Shown here: positions 54,179-64,000 of the stretch, in pieces
Position numbering within the stretch: the stretch's first letter is position 1
Layout of the letters: each line of letters begins with the position of its first letter
Assembly: GCA_009760855.2 (NCBI GenBank)
Contig: WPIO01000018.1
Span: forward strand, 5,970,501-6,034,500
Direction: 5' to 3'
From: Cristatella mucedo
Lineage: Eukaryota; Bryozoa; Phylactolaemata; Cristatellidae
Length of the DNA: 64,000 nucleotides
Position numbers and translations under genes: made by a program
The notes under the pieces: model-generated
The model's database searches: none
What the model was told of the DNA's origin: nothing
What the model saw: the letters and a program-made list of their open reading frames with translations, nothing else

Positions 54179-54346
54179 CAGAGAGAGGGAGAAAGAGGAA
54201 GAGAGAGAGAGAGAGAGAGTGAAAGAGTGAGAGAGAGGCGAGAGTGAAAGAGAGAGGGAGTGGAAGGTGAGGTGAGAGAGGGTGAGAGAGGTGTGAGAAG
54301 TACAGAGAGAGAGGGGAGGGAGAGAGGGAGGGGGGGAAGGGAGGGG

Positions 54347-54379
<33 letters not shown>

Positions 54380-54530
54380 TGCAGGAGGTATAGTGAGGGA
54401 GAGGAGGAGAGGAAGGGCGAAATGAGAGAGAGAGAGAGAGAGGAGACGAGAGGGAGAATAAAAGAGAGGGAGTGGAGAGAGAGAGTGGGAGAGTGGAGAA
54501 AGTGGGAAGTGAGAGAGATATATGGCAGCG
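54179..54530. repeat. Irregular GA-rich microsatellite
   Basis: GA, GGGA and GTGA variants. Frames on either strand are low-complexity. Confidence 0.93.
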
Positions 54531-56900
54531 AGGAGAGACGTAGGCAGAAGAAAGCTCGACAGGCGGCGGCACAGACACTCTGAGTGGATGTCGGTGCGGT
54601 CACGGTCCAGTGTACTGACACGATCGCCGACGTGGCGGCAGCGGAGCTCGTGCCGAAACTCGCCGCGCCTGCGTCGGTTGCGACGAACGCGACACCGAGC
54701 GAGCTGCGCGATGCGCAACTCGGACTCTCTCTTATGGTTCGCCGCTCGCAGGTCGCCGCAAGACGCCGCAAGTGCGGGTTCCGCACGGCGCTGAGCGCCG
54801 GCGAGGTTGCAGCGTGAAGTTGCCAGGCATGTGCTCCTCTGCCGCGATTGTCCGTCAGCAGAGGATCATCTGTCCAGCCGCCTCTGCAGGCGACCGCCGT
54901 CGATCAGGGACCGGAAGCCCGTCGCTTCTTTCTAGGCCGCCCTCAGGTGAGCGCGCTAATTGCACGATCGCTGCCGCTGTGCCGCCGCTCCGCCGCCACC
55001 GCCTCTCTGCGCCCGGCCCGTGATTCACGCGCGCGCCGAGCCCGTACGCGCAGCGCAACCGGGCTCGCACATTCTCGCAACAATGCCAGGTCAATCGGAT
55101 GACGACCTAAGAAGCCTGGTCTGTTCAGACCGCCCGAACGAAAGAGCGCGAGCTCCGGCTGGGCGGCGTGGGGGTGCGTCGCACCCACCTCTGTCTCTGC
55201 AGGCGGCCACCGGAAGTGTCCGGCGGGTGGCCCGACCGCCACGCGACCACCACCGCCTCTTCGCACGGATCGATCCGTGAGACGCGCCCGGGCGCGCCAG
55301 CGAGCCGCCGACGCGGCCGAGACTCGCGCCTGTCCGGTGTCTCGCGACAGCCCCGGCCGTGCTGGATGAGGTCCAGGTTCGGGCCCTCCTGCAGCTGGAT
55401 TCGTGAGTGAGGCGACTGAGCGGGCAAGGGGGTTCGTGAGACTCCGAACTCAACTTGCCGAGGGCTTCCAATCCCGGCTTAAATTTGAGAGGGAGCGACA
55501 GTTCGAATGTGTGTCATTGCTTAGTTTGAGAGGAACGTGGCCATCATCGGGATAAAAATGTCTGCCAGAACAGCGATCGAGTTTATCCAGACGCTGCCGC
55601 TTAGATTCGGACCACCCCACCACCCCTTTCACTTGGATCCGATCCATCAGGCGATCCCGCCGGTTTAAATACTGGCTACTGCTGGAAGTCAACATAGAAA
55701 GAGATAGCCGATTAGATAGGCCCGAATCACTTTTGCGAGAGGCTTGGCAAAATGGAGAACAGCTTAAAGGGACCAAAGTGAATCGGATTGTCGAACTCAA
55801 ACAGGTTCCACTGCGAGTCGGTTGGATGGGACGCGGTCCACGCGGTACCGGATTAAAGCACAGTGGACTGGTACGATTTGAAACGCCTGGGTGTCTCCTC
55901 TGCTATTGGCTTCCCTCTGCTGTTACTGTCAGTGACCCGTCGTCGTACTCAGTCGTTCAAAGGTACCACATCCAATCAAATAGTGTCAAAGTGCAGCTAC
56001 TAGATCGAGGCAGAACATTGGGTATGGTAACTTTTATTGCTGTCATCGTTGCTGCTTTGCGGCATGTCGACTTCGGTCTATCGGGAGAGCGGTTGAGACC
56101 AAGGGATCCTCCATCGCCCGAGTGCCTAGAAAGAGATTGAGTTCTCAGGGAGGTATCTTTGCCAGAATGTAGTCGCGTGTGGTGTCATTGCTCAATACGA
56201 GCCAAACTGCTTCTAGATACCGTCCCCACCACTCCGGAGAGGGATCAGTACATCTTCATGAGAGAGCAACAAGTCGGACAGCGAACACGTGACATTGCAG
56301 ATCAACGGCAGATTCCAATTTCGCAGACGGACGCGGTCGGGAGAAAGCCACGCCTCCGACGCTCGCGCACGTCTTTCGCGTCGGCTCAGGAGGCCGTCTC
56401 GTTGGTGCCTCACTCGCCTCCGCGTCTTTACCCGCGACGGGTGTGACGGCGTGACGGGTGTACGCAGGAATGTGGGCGGCGCTCTTAGCTTGCCGCGGCG
56501 AGCGCTGGTGATCCGAAACCTGTAAAGCGATAGGAAGCCGCCCGCCAGCACTGCTGCCCGCCGAAAGCCGTCTGCTGCATGGCGCACCTGCGGGACGGTG
56601 GATGGATCCAGAGACCTGACCGCCGCGCCCGCCCGCCCAGTGCGGCAGCGGACAACGGAAGTTTCAACCGGCTGGGTGTGAAGGTGCCGGCTGCTCTCTC
56701 TCTCTCTCTCTCTCTCCGCGCTGTCAGTGCCGCCAGGGTCTGCCGCCGCCGTCGACCGATGCGGCGTGGACACCTCCGCAGCACCGACGAGAGGCTCTGC
56801 GCTCTCTCCAGCGCGACGCTCCGCCATGCCACCCCAGATGGCTTCGCTCGCAGCGCTCATCGCTCAACGCTGGTCTGCAGCGAGCAACTGCATCACCGCC
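54531..56900. other. CpG-rich stretch, no supported gene; LINE tail trace at 56120
   Basis: A 135-codon frame at 55733-56140 has no recognised domain and ends inside a LINE-type tail (GAGTGCCTAGAAAGAGATTG), which argues against it being a gene. Other frames overlap on both strands. Confidence 0.45.
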
Positions 56901-57272
56901 AGTCGCGCGCGAAATCTCGTAAAATCAGTCGAAATCGTGGCTTCGAAATCATGGCGACCGCACGGCGGCGTGAGGCTGCGGCCTGTATCCGCTGCGATAG
57001 CAGCGGCACGGGGCGCATGGCGCCCAGCCGCATCTGCTTCCGCTTCGCGACTTCACTTTCGGACGCTCCTCACGTCTCCGGATCCCGCCACGCCGAGCTG
57101 CGGCTGAACGCAGAGGGCGAGCTCGCGGGGTCTATCAGCGCGAGGAGTCGACCGTCCGTCGGCGCGTGGCGCGGAGCCGGCTGGGAGCCATCTCGCAGCG
57201 CCTGCCTGCCAGCGCCGACAGCGCTGGCGCTGCGCTGGCGGCAGCTCAGCCGCGCGAATCTCACGTCATCAC
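56901..57272 (+). repeat. GC-rich dispersed repeat, copy A
   Basis: Begins AGTCGCGCGCGAAATC and contains GAAATCATGGCGACCGC, CATCTGCTTCCGCTTCGC, ACTTTCGGACGCTC, CTCCGGATCCCGCCACGCC and GAGTCGACCGTCCGTCGG. All are found in the same order at 59210-59538. Confidence 0.8.
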
Positions 57273-58914
57273 GATGCGGCGGCTAATGTATGTGTTGCAG
57301 TGTTTGCCGGGGGTGCCAGCATTTGGCTGGCGGCTGGCGCCGCCGCTGGACGCGCTTTTCGCACGGCGCCGCAGCTCGCGGGAGGGCGGTGCCGGGTGGT
57401 CGCAGTAGCGCGCGCCCCCGACCGATGAACCCACCGCCGGGTGCAGCGCCGCCTGCCTGTAGCTCGCCTGTCGCTGGGCTGCGGCAGCGCGCGCTGCGCG
57501 TGTCTCTCTCTCTCCTCCCGCGCCCGGATGAGCGAGCCGCCTGCCGCCGCCGCCGCCGCCGCCGCCTGGCCGCGTGCTCCGCCGAGGTTGCGCCGCTGGG
57601 CGGCGACCTGCTCTCTCGCCCGTCCTGCAGGCGGCGGCGGCCGGGCTTGGTGGCGCGCCTAGCTTGAAAACTAGCGGCGGCGGCGGCGTGCAGAACTCCG
57701 AGTAGCCCGACGCGGCCGCTCGACTGCAGTCGCGGCGACCGTCCGCGCCGATCCGCTACTCGAGGGAGCGATTCGGTTCGCGCGTCATCGCCTGGCTGCC
57801 GACCCGGCGGCGGCGGCGGGACAGCGGCGGGCGGCGAAGCGATCCTGCGGTTGCAGGGTGGCGCGGCGGCGAGTATCGTTGCATTAGCTGGTGCGGTGGA
57901 CCGCGGGCGGCTCGTGGAGCGCAGCTCCGCTGGCGCAGAAGCTCCGCTTACCGTCTGCGTCTGCGCGCAAATCCGCTTCGCCGGCGCCGCCGCGCCCCGG
58001 CTGGTAGCGGGCGGCGGCGGTGCTGATGCAAAGCGATGCCGCAGCTGTAAGCTCGCGACGCGCCAGCTGTGCGGTGACGCAGCGCTCTATATCCTGCAAG
58101 CGGCGGCGCGCAGCTGCGGCGCCGTATTGACGCAGACATGTAGCCTGTATATTCACGGCTGGTGACGACGGTGACTTCCAGCGAGGTCGTTTACGGCTTA
58201 CACGCCATGCCGCTCGCGCTCAGCGCCGACTCCGCCGACGCTGAGCAGACCGCTAGCCTACAGGAAGGCGACTGCAGGTCCGGGTCTCGTGCACTCGGCT
58301 CGTCGCGTCGCATCTCGGCTAAGCGGCTCTCGGATTCTCATTCAGCAGCTTTCAGGCTCGCCGCGCACACCAGTCGAGGCGCTGCACGGTCCAGCTCGTG
58401 GCTCGATAGTTCTCGCGGTGTGCGGCTTCACCGACTGTGCACACGCAAGGCTCCTCCATCCGGCAGCCCTGTCGATTTCGATGTCGACTTCGATGCTTCC
58501 GATACGCTCACTTGGCGGGCGCCTGCATTTCTCTCACCAGCCGAGCCTATCCGGGCTTACTTCCACGACGGTCGGGCTCCTCGGTATCACGTGACAACAA
58601 AGCGCTCTACTGACTCGACTCGTCCTTCGCGGATCGGCCCTGAACCGACCTTCTTGTTTTCAGACCGCCACGCGACTTTTGGTTCGCGTTAAAGCTTCTG
58701 CGCTCTGCAGCGCTCATCGTCTCTGGACTCTCTCAGATAGACATTTGCCTGATTTGACGTCGCAAAGAAATTTGCAGCGCATCCACTCCTCGCAGCATCG
58801 CTGGGTTCGATATGGAATAGTCCTTTGTGCTTGTGCTGCGTACCGCTTGACGCGCTGGCCCGTTGTCACTCACCCATGTGTGGCGGCTATTTCCTACCCG
58901 CATGGGTAAATATC
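57273..58914. other. CpG-rich stretch without recognised gene
   Basis: CCG/GCC-rich, with very few stop codons on either strand. No domain recognised. Confidence 0.45.
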
Positions 58915-58985
58915 TGTGCCACGAGAGAGAAGTGATTTCTCCGAAGGGCACTATGCTACAAGTTTCTTATTATTATCATTACGCA
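58915..58985 (+). repeat. Diverged LINE tail
   Basis: GAGAGAAGTGATTTCTCCGA is a degraded hairpin stem, followed by GGGCACTATGC and a TTATTATTATCATTA tail. Confidence 0.6.
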
Positions 58986-59209
58986 TTTACAAAAATGAGA
59001 TATATACACACGCGATATAAATATGTAGCATGTACGCTCTTTCTGCAGGACATTGAGTCGTCCTGACTCGGACGGCTCCGGTCTGACTGGACTTCAAAGC
59101 CTCCATGCAACGCGGCTTACGCCGCTACGAGTCGATACCCACGATCAAACCAGACACGACAAGGTGAAAGTTCAAAATGAGCAGCACACACACACACACA
59201 CACACACAG

Positions 59210-59538
59210 AGTCGCGCGCGGAAAATCGTCGAAATCTTTGAAATCGCCTGAGCTTCCACGGAAAATCGTGGCGACCGCGTGCAGCGTAGGCAGCGGCTTA
59301 CGCCATCGCGACATCGCGGCACGCTGGCGCCTTTCGACGTCTGCTTCCGCTGCAGCCAGCGCTCACTTTCGGATGCTCTCACATCTTCCGGATCCGCCAC
59401 GCCGCACGCTGCACGCGGCTGAAAGCTCCGAGGAGCGAGGCTCCGCGAGATTCTATCAGCGCAGAAAGAGGAGGAGTCGACCGTCCGTCGCCGCCAGCGA
59501 GAAGCATGCTTTTTCGCAGGCGCTTCACGCCATCACCT
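59210..59538 (+). repeat. GC-rich dispersed repeat, copy B
   Basis: Shares the ordered blocks of copy A with substitutions and indels. A (CA)n tract of about 24 bp immediately precedes it (59184-59207). Confidence 0.8.
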
Positions 59539-60049
59539 GGCAATGAGCTCAAGAGCCTAGCACCGGTCATCAATCTGGTCATGCCGACTTTGGTCGAGCA
59601 AGACGCAAATCGAGGCGAGCACAGAGAAACGAAAAGCGATCAAATGATATGCGGCCACTCGGACTTCCGGAGGGCGAGCGAGGAGTTGAAAAGGAAGCTC
59701 CACGACGAGGCGAATCAGCAAAAGACGCTACCGACCCGCGCGCCCGACGAAAACGGAGGCAGAAGAACGGCGGGAGTCGCGGCTCGCATGGCGGTGGATG
59801 TGGATTACAGAGAAAAGATTCGGCTCCGCTGAGGGCGCCTTGTCCGGAGTGCCAGGCCGTCCCTGGTCTAGTCCCTACAGTCCTGGTAGTAACTGTGGTT
59901 CTCGATACTAGCTCTAGTCCTGGTCCAGCCCTTACGATGCTAGTCCTAGTCAAGAAGGGAGACGCCACCGCTCAGCCGCGGGATCGCGTCAGGTCGGGAC
60001 GCGGAGTGGGCGACATGTCCCACTGGGTCGGGCACAGTTCCGAGATGAT

Positions 60050-60370
60050 GGGGCTGGGAAAGATGGGCAGGAAAGATGGAGCTTGACAGATGGAGCGAGG
60101 GAAAGATGGAGCCGGGAAAAAGATGGAGCAGGAAAGGAATGGAGCAGGAAAGATGGAGCGAGAAAGATGGAGCGAAAGATGGGCAAGGAAAGATGGAGCA
60201 GGAAAGATGAGGGCAGGGAAAGATGGGCGCGAAAGATGGAGCAGGAAAAGATGGAGCTGAAGAATGGAGCGGGAAAGATGGAGCGGGAAAGATGGGTGGG
60301 AAGATGGAGCTGTAGGAAAGATCAGATGGAAAAGGAACGAGGAAGATGGAGCGGGAAAGATGGAGCAGAA
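60050..60370. repeat. Minisatellite, ~13-bp GGAAAGATGGAGC unit
   Basis: About 20 imperfect units of GGAAAGATGGAGC, with GGGC, GAGC and CAGG variants. The unit length varies by 1-4 bp. Confidence 0.93.
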
Positions 60371-63300
60371 AGCGCCGCGCGCGGCACCCGGCGGCGCCGC
60401 ACCGCGCGCTTCGCCTGGCGGACTGCATTCAGCCCTCGAGGCGGAGCGCGCGGCAATATCATCCCGGAACTCGCTCCAGCGGCGCTCGGCTCAGCCGGTC
60501 GGCTGGTTCCGAAAACATTCGAAACGACGGTCGATCAGGCACGCCCGATCGGTTTCGCTGCGGCGGCGCCGAGCGCTCCGTGCGCCGGATTCGCGAGCCG
60601 GGCCCTCAAGTTTTGTCGTCATTATTGCCTGTCATGCGCATGCGTGAGAGCCGTGACGCCGTGCTGGCGGCTGGAGCTGTCGGCGGTCAGATCTGCCGCC
60701 AACAAGCGCCGGCGGCGACAGTGGGGAACTCCGATGAACCGCGCCCGCGACCAGACGACGCGCGTCAGAGCGATCGTCGACTTCCGGTCTGGAGGTCTCG
60801 TCCTCTGCGCGCATGGCCAGCTCCGCTCGCTCGAGGTGTTGCGGTCGCGGCGAAAGCGAGATGGCGAGTGAGCACGCGCTAGCGGGCTGGCGTCTACGTC
60901 CGAACGGACGACCGCCATTACGATGGAAGCGAGTCCAGAGAGTCGTTCGCAGATATCGAGAAAGTTCGATCACTCCTCATAAGGAACGATAAAGGATTTC
61001 AGGTTTAATTGACCACACTTTTGACGCTTTTACGCACGCACACATGCACACACTCACACTCGCACACTCACACACATAAATGTTGTATATGAGTAAATAT
61101 ATATATCCCGCGTTCATTTGTCTATATATGTGTATTGACCGTAATGGGACATTTTATATATGTGGTTTATTAACCCAAAGCAGCTGCGCATCCGTCTTTT
61201 TGGAAGGGGTCGATTGCGTCAACTGTCCCTTTCAAAGAAGACAAGGGAGCGAGCAGCAATATCCTCCATTTCGAAAGAGGCTGCGGCCGTCGCCCGAGAA
61301 TACCGACGAGACGAGATCTTGCCGGCGGGCGGAGCGGGCAGGCAGAGCGCGGACGGGCTCCTACGCTCGGTAATCTGCAGAAGCAGACTCTGCTCATCGC
61401 TCGCCTGGACGAAGCGCTCAGTTTTGGCAGTTGCGCATGCGAAAGGGCGAAAATGGGCGCCATAGACTTCGCCGCTTCGGCGCACGCCTCCGGCTCGCGC
61501 CTGCGCGGGACGAGCGCGAAGGTCGGAAAGCAGACCCTGCCACAGCTCGAGAATCGACCCGCCACCGGAAAACCGCCGGCGGCAGAGCGGGCGATCATTT
61601 ACGCCAAGCCTGGCCGCTGCCTGCTGGAGGTGTCCGAGTAATGCCGTTCGGTTTTCTAGGGAAACGGATTAGAATAAAGCTCGGCGGCGGCTGGGAATCA
61701 GCGGTCGCGGCCCGGCTCGCCGTCCTCACGCGGTGGAGTCGCTCGCCTCCGCGTCGCTCCGCGCCTCGGAAGTGACCGAAGGCGGCTTGACGTCTCTCGA
61801 AGGCGCTCTTCTTTTTCACCGCCAGCATTTCGATCCGCGATGGAGAGAGAGAGAGCGAGCAGAACGCGCGCATCGCATTCCAGCAGCCAGCTCCGCGGCC
61901 GCTCTCGCTTCTGAGCCCCGAGTCTTACGCCTACGCGGTCGGGCGGCCACTCCGCGACCGTCTGACCGCGGGTTCGGAACGAGCGCGCGAAAAATCGTCG
62001 TCCGCTGCGAGGTGCGGGCTTTGGCGCCGCAGCTTGCCTCGTCGCAACGGAACAGAAATAAGAGGCGCGGCCCTGTAGCAGCCGACGCTAATTCGCTTTA
62101 CTCTGGTTTTAATGACTCGCTCCGGCGGCTCTGGGAGGTCGGAGGGCGGAGTCTCGCAGAAAGCGACGCGCGTCAGCCGATCGCCTTGCGCATCACCTCG
62201 CCGCCAGCAGCGACTGAGCGATCGAGCCGAGCGCCGGCGGGTCGCTGCTTCCGCGAAGCCGGAAGTCAGGAGCGAAGAGCCAGATCGTTCGAGCGTTTCG
62301 CCACCGCCGCGGCGGCGCGACGCGGCGGCGAGGATGCCAGATCTGGCGGCATCCGGCCGCTCTATTCCCTCTCTCCTCCCTCCCTGCCAGTCAGCGCACG
62401 TGCGCTTTTCAGCTTCACTCTTTGCAGCCGGCTCACGCCACCCTGTCGCCGGCCACCGCTCGACGAGCGAGACATCGGAATGCTGGTCGTCGCACCTGCG
62501 CCGCCGCCGCGCCGCCGCCGCCCAGCGACGAGCGTCTAGCCGGGCCAGGCGGGCCCCGAGTCAATGCGTCAGCGGCGGCGCGACACAAACTAATCGGCGA
62601 CGACCGACCGCGTCGGCGGATACTCCGAATCGATTGTAGATGACGCGCGCATTAATATGCAAAACCCGCGTTAGATTGGCGGCTCGCTCTGGGCCGCTTT
62701 CAGGCGCTTGGTCATGGTCACGCGCTTTTACCAGCGCGGCCGCGATCGGGCGAGCGCGTCGCAACCTCAGCAGCAGCAGCAGCTAAAGCCTCCCAGCGGC
62801 CGGGCCCTGAGCAGGTCAAGGATCAGCCTCCTGAGAACGCGCCGGCGGATCGCGCCGGCGAACGACCGCCGCCGCCGCCGCCCGGCGGCGTCAGTGCGCC
62901 CTTCCGTCGTGCGCCTTCCGTCGTACGTTCGCCGCCGACGCAGACGTTCGCGTCGGAGCTCTTTTCTCGCAGCGGAGGTGGCAGCGTAGCCGGCGCCTGC
63001 AACTCCGCGAGCTGAGCGGCCCCGGGATAGAGCGATGACGTGCGCGGAAGCGGCCGTCGGCTTCGCTCGGTCAGAGGGCGTGTCCCACCGCCGCCGCACA
63101 CAGGGACGACGGACAGGGACGAGCAGGAGCATCCGGGGTTCGACTCGCCTACCGCTCGGGTCAGTCCGACCGGGGCGGTAGGCACGCCAGACGCTCGCTT
63201 CACCCGTATCCTACGGCGGGCGGCACGGCGCGGCGATACTGCCTGGCCGCCGCAGCTGTTGCACGTCCGTCGTACGATCGCTGGTGGGGGGCGGCGGAGG

Positions 63301-64000
63301 AGGTTCGACTTCAGCTTTTTATTCAGTCGCCTCTCGGCGACATGCCAGCATGCCGCCGCCGGCGGTGAGAGCCAGCGCAGCGACGGACCTGACTTTTCGC
63401 TGAGCGGCGCGTCGCGGTCTCCGCCGTTTCCGGCTCGGCTTGTTCCGCGCGCGAGCCGCGTCCGACTGATTGGGCTCTCGGCGAAGATCCGGTTTCGTTG
63501 GCGGCTGCGCGGCGTCCGCGCTCTAGCGTTCTGCAATGCAGGGCCGACTGCCCTATTTGCGCTCTCTCGCCGCAGCGTCCGCTCCGCCGCGCGGCCCGGC
63601 GTCAGCCTCCTTCTCCCGCGCTGCTTCCGCACTGTCGCCGAGCGCAGAGAGAGACGTCGCGCCCTCGCGCCTTCCGCGAGCGTCATTTTCGTGGCGGGTG
63701 CGGAGGCTTTCGGACGACGGCGCAGCCGCGTGAAACGGGGCGAATGCGCCGCTTGCCTGGCCAAACGGCGAGCGCGCCGCCATAATAGCTGAAGTTCGAC
63801 GCCACGAATTTCCGCCGCCGCCGAAGCTCTCAGGTTCCTTCGAGGGCGCCATCCACCGCAGCCCTAGCTCAGACCACTATCCATCCCTCGAGCCGTCTTT
63901 CTCCGACCGCAGTTCCCAGCTGGTCGTTGAACTGCGCTGGCAGATCGCGCCACGCGACGCGCGGCGCCCCGGACGGCAGTGCGGGCTCGTCTGCGGACTG
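60371..64000. other. CpG-rich end of window without recognised gene
   Basis: Very high CpG content and many long overlapping frames on both strands (for example 61733-62539 and 62823-63764). No domain is recognisable. A CA-rich patch and TATA-like stretch lie at 61030-61175, where composition drops briefly. The rest could include unmethylated promoter-type DNA, but no transcription start can be fixed. Confidence 0.45.

Noticed and set aside
55733-56140. 135-codon frame as a candidate gene
   Set aside because: Its end lies within a LINE-type tail and no domain is seen. Nothing beyond openness supports it.
47521-64000. Many long frames in CpG-rich DNA that might be host genes
   Set aside because: Frames overlap on both strands, amino-acid composition simply mirrors GC content, and no domain or exon-like pattern is recognisable. 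Stop codons are rare by composition.

Overview
The window is eukaryotic, repeat-dominated DNA, most likely from a marine or aquatic invertebrate animal. The evidence is many 5'-truncated non-LTR retrotransposons (CR1/L2-type reverse transcriptase, 3' ends in (TTA)n or (ACATT)n), two tRNA-derived SINE families, mariner/Tigger-like MITEs and microsatellites up to about 600 bp. I recognise no intact host protein gene and no functional RNA gene, and I cannot name the species.

Positions 643-15600 hold the main accessory feature: an AT-rich, decayed block that looks like an endogenised DNA virus or virus-like mobile element. Its plus strand carries an HNH/AP2 endonuclease pseudogene (643-1047), three consecutive fibre-like pseudogenes (2501-4920) and a further unidentified pseudogene (7541-8340). 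Its minus strand carries a roughly 1100-codon family-B DNA polymerase pseudogene of the protein-primed type (10232-15145). Downstream of it are four closely packed, co-oriented small genes (8843-10180), one pair overlapping as ATGA. An unidentified gene lies just upstream (15208-15564). Frameshifts, in-frame stops, lost catalytic residues and at least five later retroelement insertions show the block is dead. A GC-richer stretch (4947-7540) of LINE and SINE pieces and a 25-bp minisatellite splits it, so it may be one interrupted element or two fragments of related origin. No major capsid, packaging ATPase, protease or integrase is visible.

Positions 15600-27000 alternate large CT/GA microsatellites with LINE copies. 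The longest reverse transcriptase remnants are at 25132-26900 and 21172-22482. Positions 27000-53500 contain more LINE 3' ends, SINEs, a MITE with a nested LINE, palindromes, and two copies of an otherwise unidentified ~0.55-kb unit bounded by CT tracts (27258 and 44830). From about 47 kb, and strongly from 53.5 to 64 kb, the sequence becomes very GC- and CpG-rich. Long open frames there occur on both strands and look compositional. That region holds a repeated GC-rich unit (56901 and 59210) and minisatellites.

A theme links the repeats. The LINE family and one SINE family share a 3' hairpin (AGCGCC, then an AGAGA...TCTCT stem, then GGCGCT). At several places only this ~70-bp tail was inserted, in three cases with clear target-site duplications. 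This suggests the tail is the signal recognised by the LINE machinery.
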